A stretch of DNA of 64,000 nt. Origin: Dermacentor variabilis (Eukaryota; Arthropoda; Arachnida; Ixodida; Ixodidae). The position numbers were made by a program, and so were the translations under genes. Of this stretch, positions 53,990 to 64,000 are shown in pieces; position 1 is the first letter of the stretch, and the number at the start of each line of letters is the position of its first letter. The stretch covers positions 267,947,226 through 268,011,225 of the forward strand of contig NC_134568.1 of assembly GCF_050947875.1 (NCBI RefSeq), given 5' to 3'. Below the pieces are notes generated by a model. That model was not told where the DNA came from. It worked only from the letters and a program-made list of their open reading frames with translations, and did no database searches.

Positions 53990-54287
53990 CGCAATCACAG
54001 ATTCACAGAATCCTAGATCCCGCCCCCATTTCATCCACTCCATCCGATGTATCGCGTGCGACGGAAGGCGGAGCGCTTGCTCTCCGCTTTTCTCCTTTGC
54101 GCATGCAAGACTGAGCCACCATCCTCGGCTCACCCATTCCACCCCTCTACTCTTTCACTCGCACATACAGCAGGCGGCGCGCGGTCACGACATTATTGCC
54201 CTGAGACTTCATACGAAGCATGAGGGCGACGGCGACAGCAGGAATGCGCCTGGAGTCTTCATATAATTGCTATCACAATAATATAAT
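53990..54287 (-). repeat. Dispersed repeat 'A', inverted copy
   Basis: The complement aligns with 48848-49130: 'AATTATATGAAGACTCC', 'GCGACGGCGACAGCAGG' (complemented), 'GTATGTGCGAGTGAAAG' and a 'GGTGAGCC' word in the same order. Confidence 0.55.
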
Positions 54288-55544
54288 AATAGTATCCGGC
54301 AACCGAAGCGTGCCGTGGCCGATTACTTTCCGCAAAAGAAGTAACAAACTGTCACCATGCGACAAATCGCTGCGGCGCAACAATGTATCTTTGTTTTTCT
54401 TTTGTGGGGAGGGGGCATCGAAATGAAAAAAAAAACGCAAAGGAGGAGACTATATTGGCCACAATCCAATGCCTACTTTGGGCACCTAATGTGGCTACCG
54501 AATGAACATCGAAGAAAACGTGAGACGCTTGGTCCACCGAGAACCATACGCATAGTGCTCAGTATTTTACACCGGTGAGACAAGACTTTCTGGAGAGGTT
54601 TGGCTCAAGCGAACACGGTGTAATCCGTCAAGTCTTCACAGTGATGGCGGTGAGCGACCATTGTTTCTTTTTCTCGTCTGCTAGGCAGAATGCGTCCAAA
54701 ACTCTGCCAGGCGAAAATTCATTCGGCCAGAGGAAACCACATGCGCACCGAAGTACGCCGCGCGGTTGTTTCGGGGCAACACAAGAAACACGCATGCGCT
54801 CTGGCTGGCTCTGGTAGCCCGCTGGTAGGGTAGCGAGAATAAAAAAATTAAGAGGCTCAATGTGTCCTCACGAATAAAAGTCGAAGTAGAAAAAATAAAT
54901 AAGAACGTAGTTACCCTGGTTGGCTTTAGTGTCTTGACATGGATGCTTTGGCGTAGGTGAAAAAAAAAATGTTGATATTTTTTTATGCGACATGACGGCA
55001 GAAATGAACCACCACAACGCTTCGTCTCATCGTACCTCGCTGCGTGTTTTGTCAACTTGTCTGATAGTGTGTTGATTTGGCTTGTCTCGTTGTATGTTCC
55101 GATCTAAGACTTTAGAAAAGTCAATGCACCTTTGGCGTCAAATGTTTATAACACCATTAAACCCACAATGTTCCGGAATTGAAAATCTAAAGCACGACTT
55201 TGGAAATGTCAATGCATATTTCGCATCAAAAGTTTATTAGAATTTAATACACATAAAGTGTCAGAATTGAAATCCAAGCGCTCCCGATTCCGCGGCCTCA
55301 GCGAGATGCCGCGACGAGCCCACCCGCCACGCCTTTGGAACTTTGTGCTCGGATGGAGCTTCTTGTGTTACGACATGTGACTCCCGGTGCATGGGCGTTG
55401 CCGCGAAATCCAGCCCGATTTCGCAATGTTCGCGCTGGAATGTCTTTTCGAGCTTGAAAAGAACATTCTAGACAAAATCCAGCATGATTTCTGGCACCGT
55501 GGGTTGTTTTGGTCGGCGGTGCACGACAGCACGAAATCTTTTTT
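54288..55544. other. No gene recognised
   Basis: Unassigned interior of the candidate hAT-like element. A T-run and G-run at 55539-55566 lead into its right end. The minus ORF 54681-55055 has no domain. Confidence 0.4.
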
Positions 55545-55619
55545 TTTTTTTTGAGGGGGGGGGGGCGGGCTGGAAGCCCCATAAGCCCCCCACCCCCTGG
55601 CTACGCCCCTGGACTTGAG

Positions 55620-56588
55620 GTATTTCAACAGCGCTTTCGTGGCTTTCTGTGCCAAGTGGCTTTCTGACCAGAAATATACAAGCGTGCTGTCGAGATTTAT
55701 TGTTTAATTGTGTAGAACAGAGATGCCCCCACTGGCACTACATTGTAGGTGAAAACACCATGGCTTTATATGTGTCTAGAAAAGACTTCGGTGTAGGTAG
55801 CGCGAGCAGCGTTTGTATGTTAACGTGTCGTATGGATCTGTTCTTTGTAGCGGTTGCTATGTTGTTTGTGTAGGATGTGTTTGTATACAAATGTGCTGTT
55901 GTGATCCGGATTTGTGAACCTGGGCCGGTTGAAAAATGCTGCCGGATGTCTTTTTTTCCGGGCTTCAGCGACATTAGGAAAACTCAAATTTATGTCGAAC
56001 ATACGACACATCGCCGTTCTCCCTAAATGGAGCAAGTCTCACTCTTTAGAGTAAAGCTAGTCAACAAGCTTCTTTTTAATTGACATACAAACTAAATTTT
56101 TAATTAATACACGGTGGCCAATCTGTTTTGAAAAGTCAGTACGAAAATTCCATAGAAATTTAATTTACACACAATACAGTCTCTTGAAAAAAATTAATGA
56201 AAGCTGAATCAAAACTCGGTATAAATTTTTGTGAAGGAAGCTTACACAGCGCACGCTACTCCCGCATGTGCCCGGATTTTTCGCGCTTCACAGTGAACCT
56301 CCGTCCACTTCCCTTTCAAACCTGCTTCCAGCGTGTCGCAGAGGCGTGACTAGTTGGCAAACGCGAAGTCGGGAGACACATGGAGGGATGCGGGGGATAG
56401 AAGCGTGGCGCCAAAAGTCTGGGCTTAGCGGCGTCAACTTGTGTTGCCGGTGCTGCTATAAGGACGGGCGTAAATTAAAGCTGGCGGCGCGCGTACAGGA
56501 GGAAGGTCGGGTGGCGAAATGGGGAGAGGAGTTGCAGGTGCAGTGCGGAGCCGTACAACAACGCGAACGACGGCTGCCTATTGGGGGC
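55620..56588. other. No gene recognised
   Basis: AT-rich to 56240, then mixed. The plus ORF 56268-56612 runs into the LINE tail and is judged chance. Confidence 0.4.
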
Positions 56589-57683
56589 TGGATGGATGGA
56601 TGGATGTTATGAGCGTCCCCTTTGGAACGGGGCGGTGGGTTGCGCCACCAAGCTCTTGCTATTATACTGCCTAATGTCCTACCTAGTTTAAACAATAAAA
56701 AAAAAACACTATGAACTCCCACAACCAAATTTTCTGATCCTCTATTGCGAACTGTACTTTTGTACGTCTCCGTTTTTTTGTCGTTTCCCCACTTTTCTTC
56801 CACCAATCCTCCTATCGCCTCTTAGTCTAGTCCTTATTGCGGACATGTTTACTTTTCCACTGCTCTCGCTGAACCCAAGGGCTTCAAGGAGACCAGTGGT
56901 GCCTAAATCGACCGCTGGGCTGACATCTTCTCATTTTAATCAAAAATGCTCCATAGTTTCCCTAGCTTTACCGCAGCAAGCACATGCTTCTTGTTCCTTC
57001 TTATATCTCGCTTTATAGGTGTAAGTTCTAAGGCATACCGATCTCGCTTCGAAAAGTAACGAGATTCCCTTTGAGTTATCATAAATTGTTTCTCTGCTGA
57101 TTTCGTTTTTTCCTCTTAAGTAGTTACTCATGGCAGGTTTCTTTTCCTTTGCCGCCACCCATGAGATCATTTCAGCCTCTCTGACTTTCCGCTTGACGTT
57201 CTTTGTTGCTGTGTTGCCCACCCTACAGGCCGCATACTTGCTGGTAAGCTTCCTAGTTCTTTTCCTCCACTGTGAATCAATGTTTTTCCTGTACAGATAC
57301 CTCAACACTCTCCCAGCCCATTTACTTTCTTCCATATTCCTCAGTCGTTCTTCACACCAAATTTTACTGCGAGCTTCCCTCACTTCAAAACTAGTCCAGC
57401 CCATATCACCCTGCACAGCTTCATTTGTAGTCTTCCTGCGAGCGCACAATGCGAGGCGTCCCACTGACCTTTGGTTCCCATCGCGTCCTGACTGTACCCC
57501 TGATTTAAAGCAAACAATCGCATTTCAAAAAGTAAGTCCTGGAACCGTTACACCTTTCCACTTACCTCGGAGCACCTCGTACCTATTGTATCCCCATAGC
57601 GCTCTGTGCTTCATTATTGCTGCATTTCTCTTCCCCTTCACTGTTATTGTTTTTTCCTGTGTTTCCATATATCTATTGCCTTC
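56589..57683 (-). mobile_element. Second copy of the 17.7-kb LINE, 5'-truncated
   Basis: The 3' end has a (TGGA)n tail (56589-56605) and 'TTATGAGCGTCCCCTTTGG', as at 17.69 kb. Identity with the first copy is high up to 57683 ('TGCCTTCGT'), where the two diverge sharply, marking the 5' truncation. A CTATTG word beside both ends could be a short TSD, but it is weak. Confidence 0.8.
56940..57520 (-). pseudogene. C-terminal part of LINE ORF2
   Basis: The minus frame 56940-57464 (174 codons) contains 'GWTSFEVREARSKI', 'ESKWAGRVLRYLYRKN', 'SQWRKRTRKL' and the tail 'KKEQEACACCGKARETMEHF' with C-x2-C...H. It is the same region as 18154-18657 of the first copy but keeps more of the C-terminus in frame. 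RT core motifs are absent through truncation. Confidence 0.75.
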
Positions 57684-58928
57684 GTACTGCGAGGACTTAC
57701 GGAGTCGCCATCTGTCGGAAGCGCCCCCCTTGCGTAGTATGAGGGATAACGCGGCGCACTCCTCGCAGGTTCGGCTTACGGCGCTCAATAAGAACACCAC
57801 ACGGCAGCCCTCCTGGACATTTCTGTAAGTACTCTCCAAACTAGGGAAGTTTTTGACTGTCGATATAATAATGTTGGGCAAACTGAAAGCACAGAATCGT
57901 TTCCAGACACTATCTCTTTACCGAGTACGTACCGTGAACGCCACTGTGCGCGGTCACCGCGATGGAGTCTCCCAAACTGGCTTCTTGCGTTAAAGGTAGG
58001 CAAACGCTGAGAGTAAACTATCTTATAGTAGGTTGTCTGTATAACCAAATGGAGCATAACAGAATGAAGCCTCAATGTAGCGAACGCACGGGATCGCAGC
58101 GACCGACTGCGCGTCTGCATGCATGTCCGCGCACAATGTTTTGCTTTCGCTGTGAGCGCGTTTTCGCACCGTGCCGGGAGCTTTAGGTCGCAGCACATGA
58201 CATTGCACTAACAACCATTGTTGCGTGGACGCTATCAGAAATGTTCAAAAATAATTTCGTTATTAGCGGCGAGACTTTGGAGTGGCGCCCTCTCGCGAGT
58301 GACGTCACGGCCAGGACACTGCTCGCTCCGGCTCGCTCGGCTGCCGCGCGCACTCGTTTTCTTGGTGCGTGCTTGGGGTGTTGGCGGCTTGAGCCGTACT
58401 TACAGAAGGTTATTTCGGATTATTTCTGTTGCCATGCGTGGACCGCAGTTTCTTCTTTGAAACCGCGTGAGTCATGAAAATTTGCGACTTGGATATCGCA
58501 AGCTATGTAGCGCTGAAGGGGTCTACTGGTCTTGCAATGCAGATATGCACCCTGCCTGTTCATAAATTTTGCTTAAAAAAAACGTCTGCAAGTTCAACAC
58601 GCGAAGTTATTTATAATGCTCCTCTAAACACTTAACATTCCCTTATTACTTAAGTATGAGAGACAGCATTTTACATGGAAGAAATACCTTGATATTTACT
58701 GTCAACATTATAAATCCGCGTTAGAAGGACACTGCCCAGCGAAGCTTTCATAATAATTCTTATCACTCTGGTGAGTTGTTTTAGTCAAATGTGGCAATTG
58801 TATTAAGGCCTAAATGGAAGAGATAGGCGCGCATTTTGTGTGAAAAGGTTTGGTACTACTTTCACCGTTCTCTGAAATAGGCACCCAGAAACGCATTGGC
58901 TATTAACACGACGGCACATCGTGTCTAG

Positions 58929-58934
<6 letters not shown>
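57684..58934. other. No gene recognised; CRE-like site and GC-rich patch
   Basis: Around 57690-57810 'AGTCGCCATCTGTCGGAAGCG' (as two words AGTCGCCATCTG and TCGGAAGCG) resembles a common tick repeat. A perfect TGACGTCA lies at 58300-58307 in a GC-rich patch (58280-58400). No coding sequence is recognised. Confidence 0.35.

Positions 58935-58986
<52 letters not shown>
58935..58986. repeat. TA microsatellite (about 26 units)
   Basis: Uninterrupted TA units; the Tyr-Ile ORF across it is an artefact. Confidence 0.97.
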
Positions 58987-58987
<1 letters not shown>

Positions 58988-60710
58988 TTCACGAACACCA
59001 TAACAGCAGTCGTATGAAAGAAAATTTTGTGGTAAGATCGAGAACCATGCAATCACCTGCAAGCGATGAAATGTGTCATAGTGGCCCTCACTAGCTTTTA
59101 TCGACGATATAGCACACCCCTCCCGCAACGGAAGCAACCGACTGTCGTTATGGCGAGGCGCGCTTTGTTCGCGAAACCCAGCATTTCACTACAACTTCGA
59201 ATTGAAATCATGAAGTAGCTCTTTACAGCTCCAATTACAATGCCTATAGCATACTCGAGGCACTAAAGCGCAGCTTAGGCTGTGTTGAAATGGAAAATGC
59301 AAACACATCCTGCCTCAACATGTCTCGATCCTGCGTTGTTTAATTACACAGACTGAAAACTATTTGCTTCGTCAGTGCATAAAAGAAAACCTCGCGTACC
59401 CGTCTCTTAAAGAAGACACCACAAGTCTCACATGAACACTTGACCTCCACTGGGGAACAATGATATCTTGAATATGTGCAACACTACTAATGAATGGGCC
59501 TTAGGCTTCTCGCTGGCTGCAGCGAACCGGTCCAAAAGGCATATTTCACTCAAATATTTGACCGCAGCAGCATGTGTCAGTTCTCCAAACAGATTCATCA
59601 TGTCTGTTTCTCAAGCAAGATCGAAGCACCAGTAAATTGCTCAAGTGAGTTGAACGTGTAGCACGTAAAGGGAATAAATATCGGTACATTCCTTTCTGTG
59701 TGCTGTAACAGCTGTAAACCTTAATCAGCTTTGCTTCAAGTTACCGCTACTTAAATTTAACCGGTGAAGAATGGCCTAATTTTGAGAACCAGTTAAAAAC
59801 GCAAGTGGTGCTGGCCGAATCTAAACTGCAGTGGTAGGTAAGTCCTCGTGTTACTGCCGAGGGTTTCTGTGAAGAAATAGAAAAATTCGTTATTATACCA
59901 TGAACTACTCGTCGTGAGCAAACATGTTTTAGCGGGTTAGAATCAAGATAAACGTTGTAGAAGTCAGATATAGTCAGCGTTTATTTGTGACACGTATATT
60001 GTACCATGGTGGGTATGGAATCTTAACTAGATTCTTATTTGCTGTGCTTTTGCGTGTATGGTTTTATTATTCACGTGAGCTACCAATGGAAAGTGTAGAT
60101 CCGCGCATGAAAAACCCGTAATGGGCTGGTCTGAGCTCCCTCGGGTGGCACTATAGCGTTGCCTTCGAGAAATATATTGTCGTCTAGGAAATAAGCTCCT
60201 TGATTACATTTTCGCGAAAAGACATCGTAAAATATATATTTGAGAGGTCCTTCATAAGTTTGCAAGCATTGGGAACGAGAGCGAACAAACGGAAACACTG
60301 CAGAAGGCGTGCGGACACCGCCTGAACTGCAGCAGACGACAGACGCGAGTCCGTGCCCTGACGTCACGCGAGCGGCGCTCGCAGCGCCTCTCTAGGTCGT
60401 TCTCGGGGCTAATAGAAACTTCGACGCCTACGGCGACTGTGATCTGCCGTCGCGACGATTTGATTTTTTTTGTCTTCTAAATTCTTGGACATTTCATTAT
60501 TATTTCTCAAGTTGCGTCGCACTGTATGTTTATCGGTCTTCTCAGAGTGCGATTTGCCTCTGCTTCTTTTTCGTAATCCAGTGCATTAATTCATAACACA
60601 AACATGACCATATGCCATGCCTTTTTTAAATATGCGTCTTACCCTTTCCGTTCCAGTGAACTTGCCAGTATCTAGCGCCAACAAGTTCATAGACCAAACC
60701 GTCAGGACAA
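58987..60710. other. No gene recognised
   Basis: AT-rich, unassigned. Another TGACGTCA palindrome lies at 60359-60366 next to CGCGAGCGGCGCTCGC. Confidence 0.4.
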
Positions 60711-60880
60711 TAGAGAGTTTTAGTTTAGGGGACGCAAGCGGCTTGCGCACGCAAGAACTAGAGGCGCTGGTGCTGCGCATGCGCAGACTTCTACGTTGAG
60801 GTCTGCGCATGCGCAGTACCGGCGCCCCTAGTTCTTGCGTACGCAAGCCGCTTGCGTCCCCTAAACTAAATCTCTCTATA
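60711..60880. mobile_element. Hairpin MITE with near-complete inverted arms, TA target
   Basis: The arms 60711-60788 and 60801-60880 are inverted copies separated by a loop of about 12 bp. Shared words are GGGGACGCAAGCGGCTTGCG, GCAAGAACTAG and CTGCGCATGCGCAGAC. TA flanks the ends (GAGAG... and ...CTCTC inside). No ORF. The transcript would fold into one long hairpin. Confidence 0.88.
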
Positions 60881-61421
60881 GCCGGGCTGCGGGCGCGGGT
60901 GAGCGTCTCAGTACGCGTTTTCTGCTACTTACCGAACATCGCAGTCCCGGCGCCGTAGCAGAAATCTTCTTCGCGTCTGTGCTTGCTGCATACCGAGTTG
61001 CAGCCTATGGCTGTCTGCCGGTTCTAAATTTCGCTAGCCAAGCTTCACGCAGCTCCTTCTCCTGCGGCTACGTGTGAATAAGGCTGACATCGGGCTCCGT
61101 TGCTTACGTCCGGCACTGCGGCACCGAGCAGTAGCCTACCATGCTGCACGCCTCCAAAGGCAGCCACTGCCTGTGAATGTTGTCAAGGAGACACCAAAGG
61201 CGGTAAAGCCTCACCGCAGTGCAGCTGGGACTTTAAAACTTTCGTTTTCAGCTCGATTCGGCGCTTCCGAAGCAGCCGACGCGGCTGCTGTGTCCACGTG
61301 ATCCCTCATGCCATGTCACACCGACAGTGGCGCCAGATTTTCAGTGGTGGAGCTCGCCCCCAATACCCGTGCTTGATCTTCTCTATTTTTATGCACTCAT
61401 GTGATGTGAAAAAAAATATAT
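60881..61421. other. No gene recognised
   Basis: Mixed composition; plus ORFs at 61074-61453 carry no domain. Confidence 0.4.
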
Positions 61422-62460
61422 CTGGGGTTTTACGCGCCAAAACCATGAGCTAATTGTGAGCGACGCCGTATAGTGGAAGGCTCCGGATTAATTTCGACTA
61501 TCTGGATTTCTCTCAATGCATGCTACGCGGGTGTTTTTGCATTTGACCCCCACCGGAATGCGGCCGCCGCGGCTAGGATTTGATCCCTCGACCTCGTGCT
61601 TAAAGGCCAGAATACATGGAGCGAACTTTCACGACGAAGTTCGGGCGGCAGAAAATCTGCCGCGGCGCGACACCGTATGTTCGTCGGGCTGCGCTACATG
61701 GAGCGAAGACACGGCGGCCGCCGCCGGCGAGTCGCTGCGTTGTTATCAGTGTGGCTAGACGAGGCAAATGCGCTGTAGTGAAACACATGACACAAAAAAA
61801 AACTTTAACGACAACTATTATCGCTTTTGAATTACGGAACACTCTAAAAACGCGTAAAATTTTGTTTAGAAATAATTTCTAGTCTTTTTTATGTGTTTGA
61901 GACATTCATGTGCCGATGTAGTTTAAAGAAAGCGGCGATGCTATGCTGGCTATGCGTTGTGGCCACACTGGGCGGGTAAACAACTTTCTGCTCCTCCAAC
62001 TCCGCGGCTCTGTTCTGTGGCTCAACGCGCGCGCGGCCGAAGCAAGCAGACCCGAAAGTAGCGCACGTGAGCTTGACTAACCATGGCTGTTATTAACTTG
62101 TCGTTAAATTCCAGCCGCGCCGCTTTGGATGCCATGAATACGAAAAGCGGGAGACCGGCGTGAACAATAGAGCGGGATCGGGATACACGGACAAGCGGGG
62201 AAGCCTAGCCGGAAGTCGGGGCGGATAGTAAGACCTGATTGGCTCGCTTTGGGGCGCCGCTCGTTTGCCGCTTCCGGTATCGTCGCCGCCCGACGAACTT
62301 TTCTGCGCCAGCTGGATCGGCGGCGAACGACGTTTTCTCCGCCGCCGCGCGTCGCGCGTACGCCGCCGGGCGTCGAACGCCGACTATTCGTCGCATATTC
62401 GCTCCATGTATTCTGGCCTTTACAGCGTAACGCCAAAGCCACTATGCAACCACGGCGGGT
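61422..62460 (-). repeat. Ruka-like SINE split by a TIR element
   Basis: The body and 3' end of a minus-strand SINE lie at 61422-61600 (to 'GACCTCGTGCT'), and its tRNA-like head continues at 62423-62460 ('AAAGCCACTATGCAACCACGG'). Joined, they give the normal SINE order. The intervening 822 bp are an insertion. Confidence 0.85.
61601..62422. mobile_element. TIR DNA element (822 bp) inserted in the SINE with TA duplication
   Basis: The first 25 bp (TAAAGGCCAGAATACATGGA...) are perfectly inverted at 62398-62422. TA at both extremes is the likely target duplication, leaving a 23-bp TIR. The motif TACATGGAGCGAA recurs inside the left end (about 61692-61704), a typical subterminal binding-site arrangement. 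Internal ORFs on both strands (for example minus 62104-62442) show no transposase. TA targets suggest Tc1/mariner-like mobilisation, but this is not proven. Confidence 0.82.
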
Positions 62461-62519
62461 GCGTGTGATGTAGGCGGCGGGCTTCTAAATAAAGTGCTAA
62501 TGTCGCCGCCGTCGCGGCG

Positions 62520-62835
62520 ACTTATGCGATGCTTCTTTTTTTTTTCAAGCGAAGCTTGTAATGGCTCATAAGTTTCGCTGGCGATGTAGTCATGCAAAAA
62601 AACCCAGTTGCTCCCAGAGCAGAGCAGCTGCGGGAAAGGGCGGCTTGATAAGTTGACAGCTGCGCCGGCGCCGGAGCATGAGTCATTAGCAAGGATCCCA
62701 GCTGCATAGGCGCGAGCTAATGCCACGCGCGCAACCAATCAGAGCCGTTCCGCTTCCGCCGGGGAGGGAAAGAGCACGAAAGGGTTTCGCGCGCGCTGCG
62801 CCGGCTTCGTTTCCGTACAGTTCAGTCTCGGAAAA
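62520..62835 (+). promoter_or_regulatory. Promoter-like leader of a repetitive peptide unit
   Basis: CCAAT box at 62735-62739 (ACCAATCAG), GC-rich sequence, then TTCAGTC-type initiator-like words near 62820, directly before the peptide-repeat frame. It may belong to one dispersed element. Confidence 0.3.
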
Positions 62836-62977
62836 CGAATGGGATCTCGCTTCTGAAAAAGCTCGCCGTCGGCGCGCTGATCCAGCCGTCAGAGCCACCC
62901 GAGCCCAGGCAATCTGACAGCAACGAGAAGATCCCGAGCTTAGGGAGCGGGAGGCCGAAGCAATCCGGCACCGTTAG
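62836..62977 (+). pseudogene. Arg/Glu/Ala-rich tandem peptide, interrupted by a stop
   Basis: The frame reads 'RRRRADPAVRATRAQAI', then TGA at 62915-62917, then 'QQREDPELREREAEAIRHR' and stops. The two halves are copies of one unit of about 17-19 residues with an (A/E)DP..R...A.A pattern. I recognise such repeats from tick repetitive proteins. No function is known, and a long helix is likely from composition. Confidence 0.4.
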
Positions 62978-62999
62978 CTGTAGGTTACTTAACCGTGGC

Positions 63000-63130
63000 G
63001 AAGGTCATGTGCACGCAGGACAAGCTTCGCTTACCCCCATTTTCCGGTGGGGGAAAGGTTGTTTTAAATGCGCAAGCATTTCTATGGTTACCCAATGAGA
63101 AAACTGTCCGTCCGTCCCTCCTTCGCGTAA
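63000..63130 (-). repeat. Likely dispersed repeat segment
   Basis: 'GGGGGAAAGGTTG' and 'GCATTTCTATGGTTACCCAA', next to 'AACTGTCCGTCCGTC', are words I recognise as common in tick DNA. No second copy in this window, so the call is weak. Confidence 0.25.
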
Positions 63131-63535
63131 TACGATCGCTTTCAAGATAGAGCCAGCCAGATTTGGAAGAAGACGACGATTGTGCGAGCAGTGGGCCGGT
63201 TGGCGTGTAACACCCGGGGCAAAAAGGATGCTCAACCACCGTGCCTCATCGAAACGAAGGGTGGATTCGTAATTTGCTATGGTGTTCTCGAATAGTTGCC
63301 GGTCTGGCGGACGCCCCGCAGTGCTTACAGGCCCCTTTGTGTGTGTGCGTGAGAACCCTTTCCACGAACTGTCCAACTCTAGGGCAGAACGCTTTCCGCT
63401 AACCAACGTCGCCTAGAAGAAAGGATCAGCCGCCTACTATTCCGGACCCGTGGGTTGCCACCAGCGGATCAAGCTCGTGAAAAGTCACCTGGGAAAGTGG
63501 GAGCAGCCGCAAATCCACAATTAGACTCGGTGCCT
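63131..63535. other. No gene recognised
   Basis: The minus ORFs 62985-63239 and 63005-63406 lack domains. Confidence 0.4.
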
Positions 63536-63808
63536 GTCACGTGACGTTGACGTGAGCAAGTTCCCGCCTACGTTTTTAGTGGGCCTACTTAAGGGGACCC
63601 GCAATGTACTTATTCACTACATTCATTCTCTTCTTCTTATCCTTCACCACCCATTGAATAAACAGTGCAAGTTTCGCTCAAGAAATTCGCTCAAGTTTCG
63701 CTCGTCCTTGCCTGGTCTCCATGGTCTGCCGGACGCCTGCAGCCCGCCGACAGTGCCGCGCTACCCAATAGTAACGCCGGTCGAGGTTCGAGAAACGGCG
63801 TCGCAACA
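63536..63808 (+). mobile_element. Candidate 5' LTR of a Gypsy-like retrotransposon
   Basis: TG...CA-bounded segment (TGTCACG...GCAACA) with AATAAA at 63657-63662 in the U3/R position. It is followed at once by GTGACCATGTGACGTG, similar to the TGGTGACC..CGACGTG primer-binding region of many arthropod Gypsy elements. The start coordinate is approximate. A partner LTR would lie outside the window. Confidence 0.4.
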
Positions 63809-64000
63809 GTGACCATGTGACGTGTACAATCAGGCACGCATCACAACTGTGGAGCAGCAGTGACTTCGGATCGGAGCGTCATCAGAGCACCTGGCGCCAC
63901 CACCTGCAGTAGTTAGTTTGCTTGCCTCATCAGTTCACGTTGCGCCGCCTTCCGCAGGAGTTCGTGTTGCCGCATCGCTGTCGCATTTACCGTAATGGCC
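63809..64000 (+). other. Possible leader of the LTR element; ATG at the window edge
   Basis: A GC-richer leader-like stretch ends with ATGGCC at the last bases of the window (about 63995). If the LTR call is right, gag would start here or beyond. Confidence 0.25.

Larger units (their letters stand above)
50992..55611. mobile_element. Candidate hAT-like DNA element (no transposase), host of nested insertions
   Basis: The ends are inverted: CAGCGGCGTAGCCAG at 50992-51006 and, on the minus strand from 55610, CAGGGGCGTAGCCAG. GACTTGAG stands just outside both ends (50984-50991 and 55612-55619). An 8-bp duplication and CAG-type ends fit the hAT superfamily. Both ends run into G-rich tracts. No transposase ORF remains. 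Alternatively these could be two separate copies of a common end sequence. It contains the TIR element 51065-51786, the mariner at 52306 and repeat A at 53990. Confidence 0.4.

Noticed and set aside
57130..57828. 232-codon plus ORF
   Set aside because: It is the antisense of the minus-strand LINE ORF2 over most of its length.

Overview
The window looks like non-coding, repeat-saturated nuclear DNA of a tick (Ixodida) or a close relative. It has no prokaryotic-style gene packing and no clear multi-exon host gene. It does hold many copies of a tRNA-derived SINE whose sequence I recognise as resembling the tick SINE called Ruka, plus other arthropod-type elements: RTE, CR1-like, I-group and L1/Tx1-like LINEs, a Penelope-like element, mariner, LTRs and TIR elements. 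The tick assignment is recognition from memory and was not checked by a search.

Layout. 1-12.5 kb: mostly unassigned sequence with a head-to-head SINE pair, two GC-rich promoter-like stretches with weak exon candidates (5.8-7.4 kb and 8.6-8.8 kb), a CA repeat and a long TA repeat. 12.5-17.3 kb: an LTR, a decayed LINE end, a foldback element carrying a SINE, a CR1-like LINE end carrying another SINE, a second SINE family and a Penelope-derived flank with a decayed hammerhead-ribozyme-like motif. 17.5-23.1 kb: one repeat unit split by two LINE insertions of opposite orientation. The second of these keeps an uninterrupted 670-codon reverse-transcriptase ORF. 23.5-24.9 kb: a Penelope-like element with RT and GIY-YIG parts between long inverted repeats. 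26-30 kb: a third SINE family, a peptide-repeat remnant and an RTE LINE bounded by 14-bp target-site duplications (TSDs). 30-41 kb: GC-rich islands, SINE pieces, and second copies of the 17-kb repeat and of the foldback element. 42.0-47.6 kb: a near-complete I-group LINE (ORF1, endonuclease, RT, RNase H) with an 11-bp TSD; its few frame breaks lie partly in homopolymers. 47.6-50.9 kb: a LINE remnant, a dispersed repeat and a 51-bp-period tandem array. 51.0-55.6 kb: a candidate hAT-like element containing a TIR element and a decayed mariner, the mariner itself split by a SINE. 56.6-57.7 kb: a second copy of the 17.7-kb LINE. 60.7-62.5 kb: a hairpin MITE, then a TIR element inserted inside a SINE. 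62.5-64.0 kb: a promoter-like stretch with a repetitive peptide, then an LTR with a primer-binding-site-like sequence at the window edge.

Nothing here forms a host pathway. The genes are transposon genes, and almost all are broken. The main interest is the order of insertions, which can be read from nested boundaries and target-site duplications, and a few structured motifs. I see no convincing previously undescribed multi-gene system.
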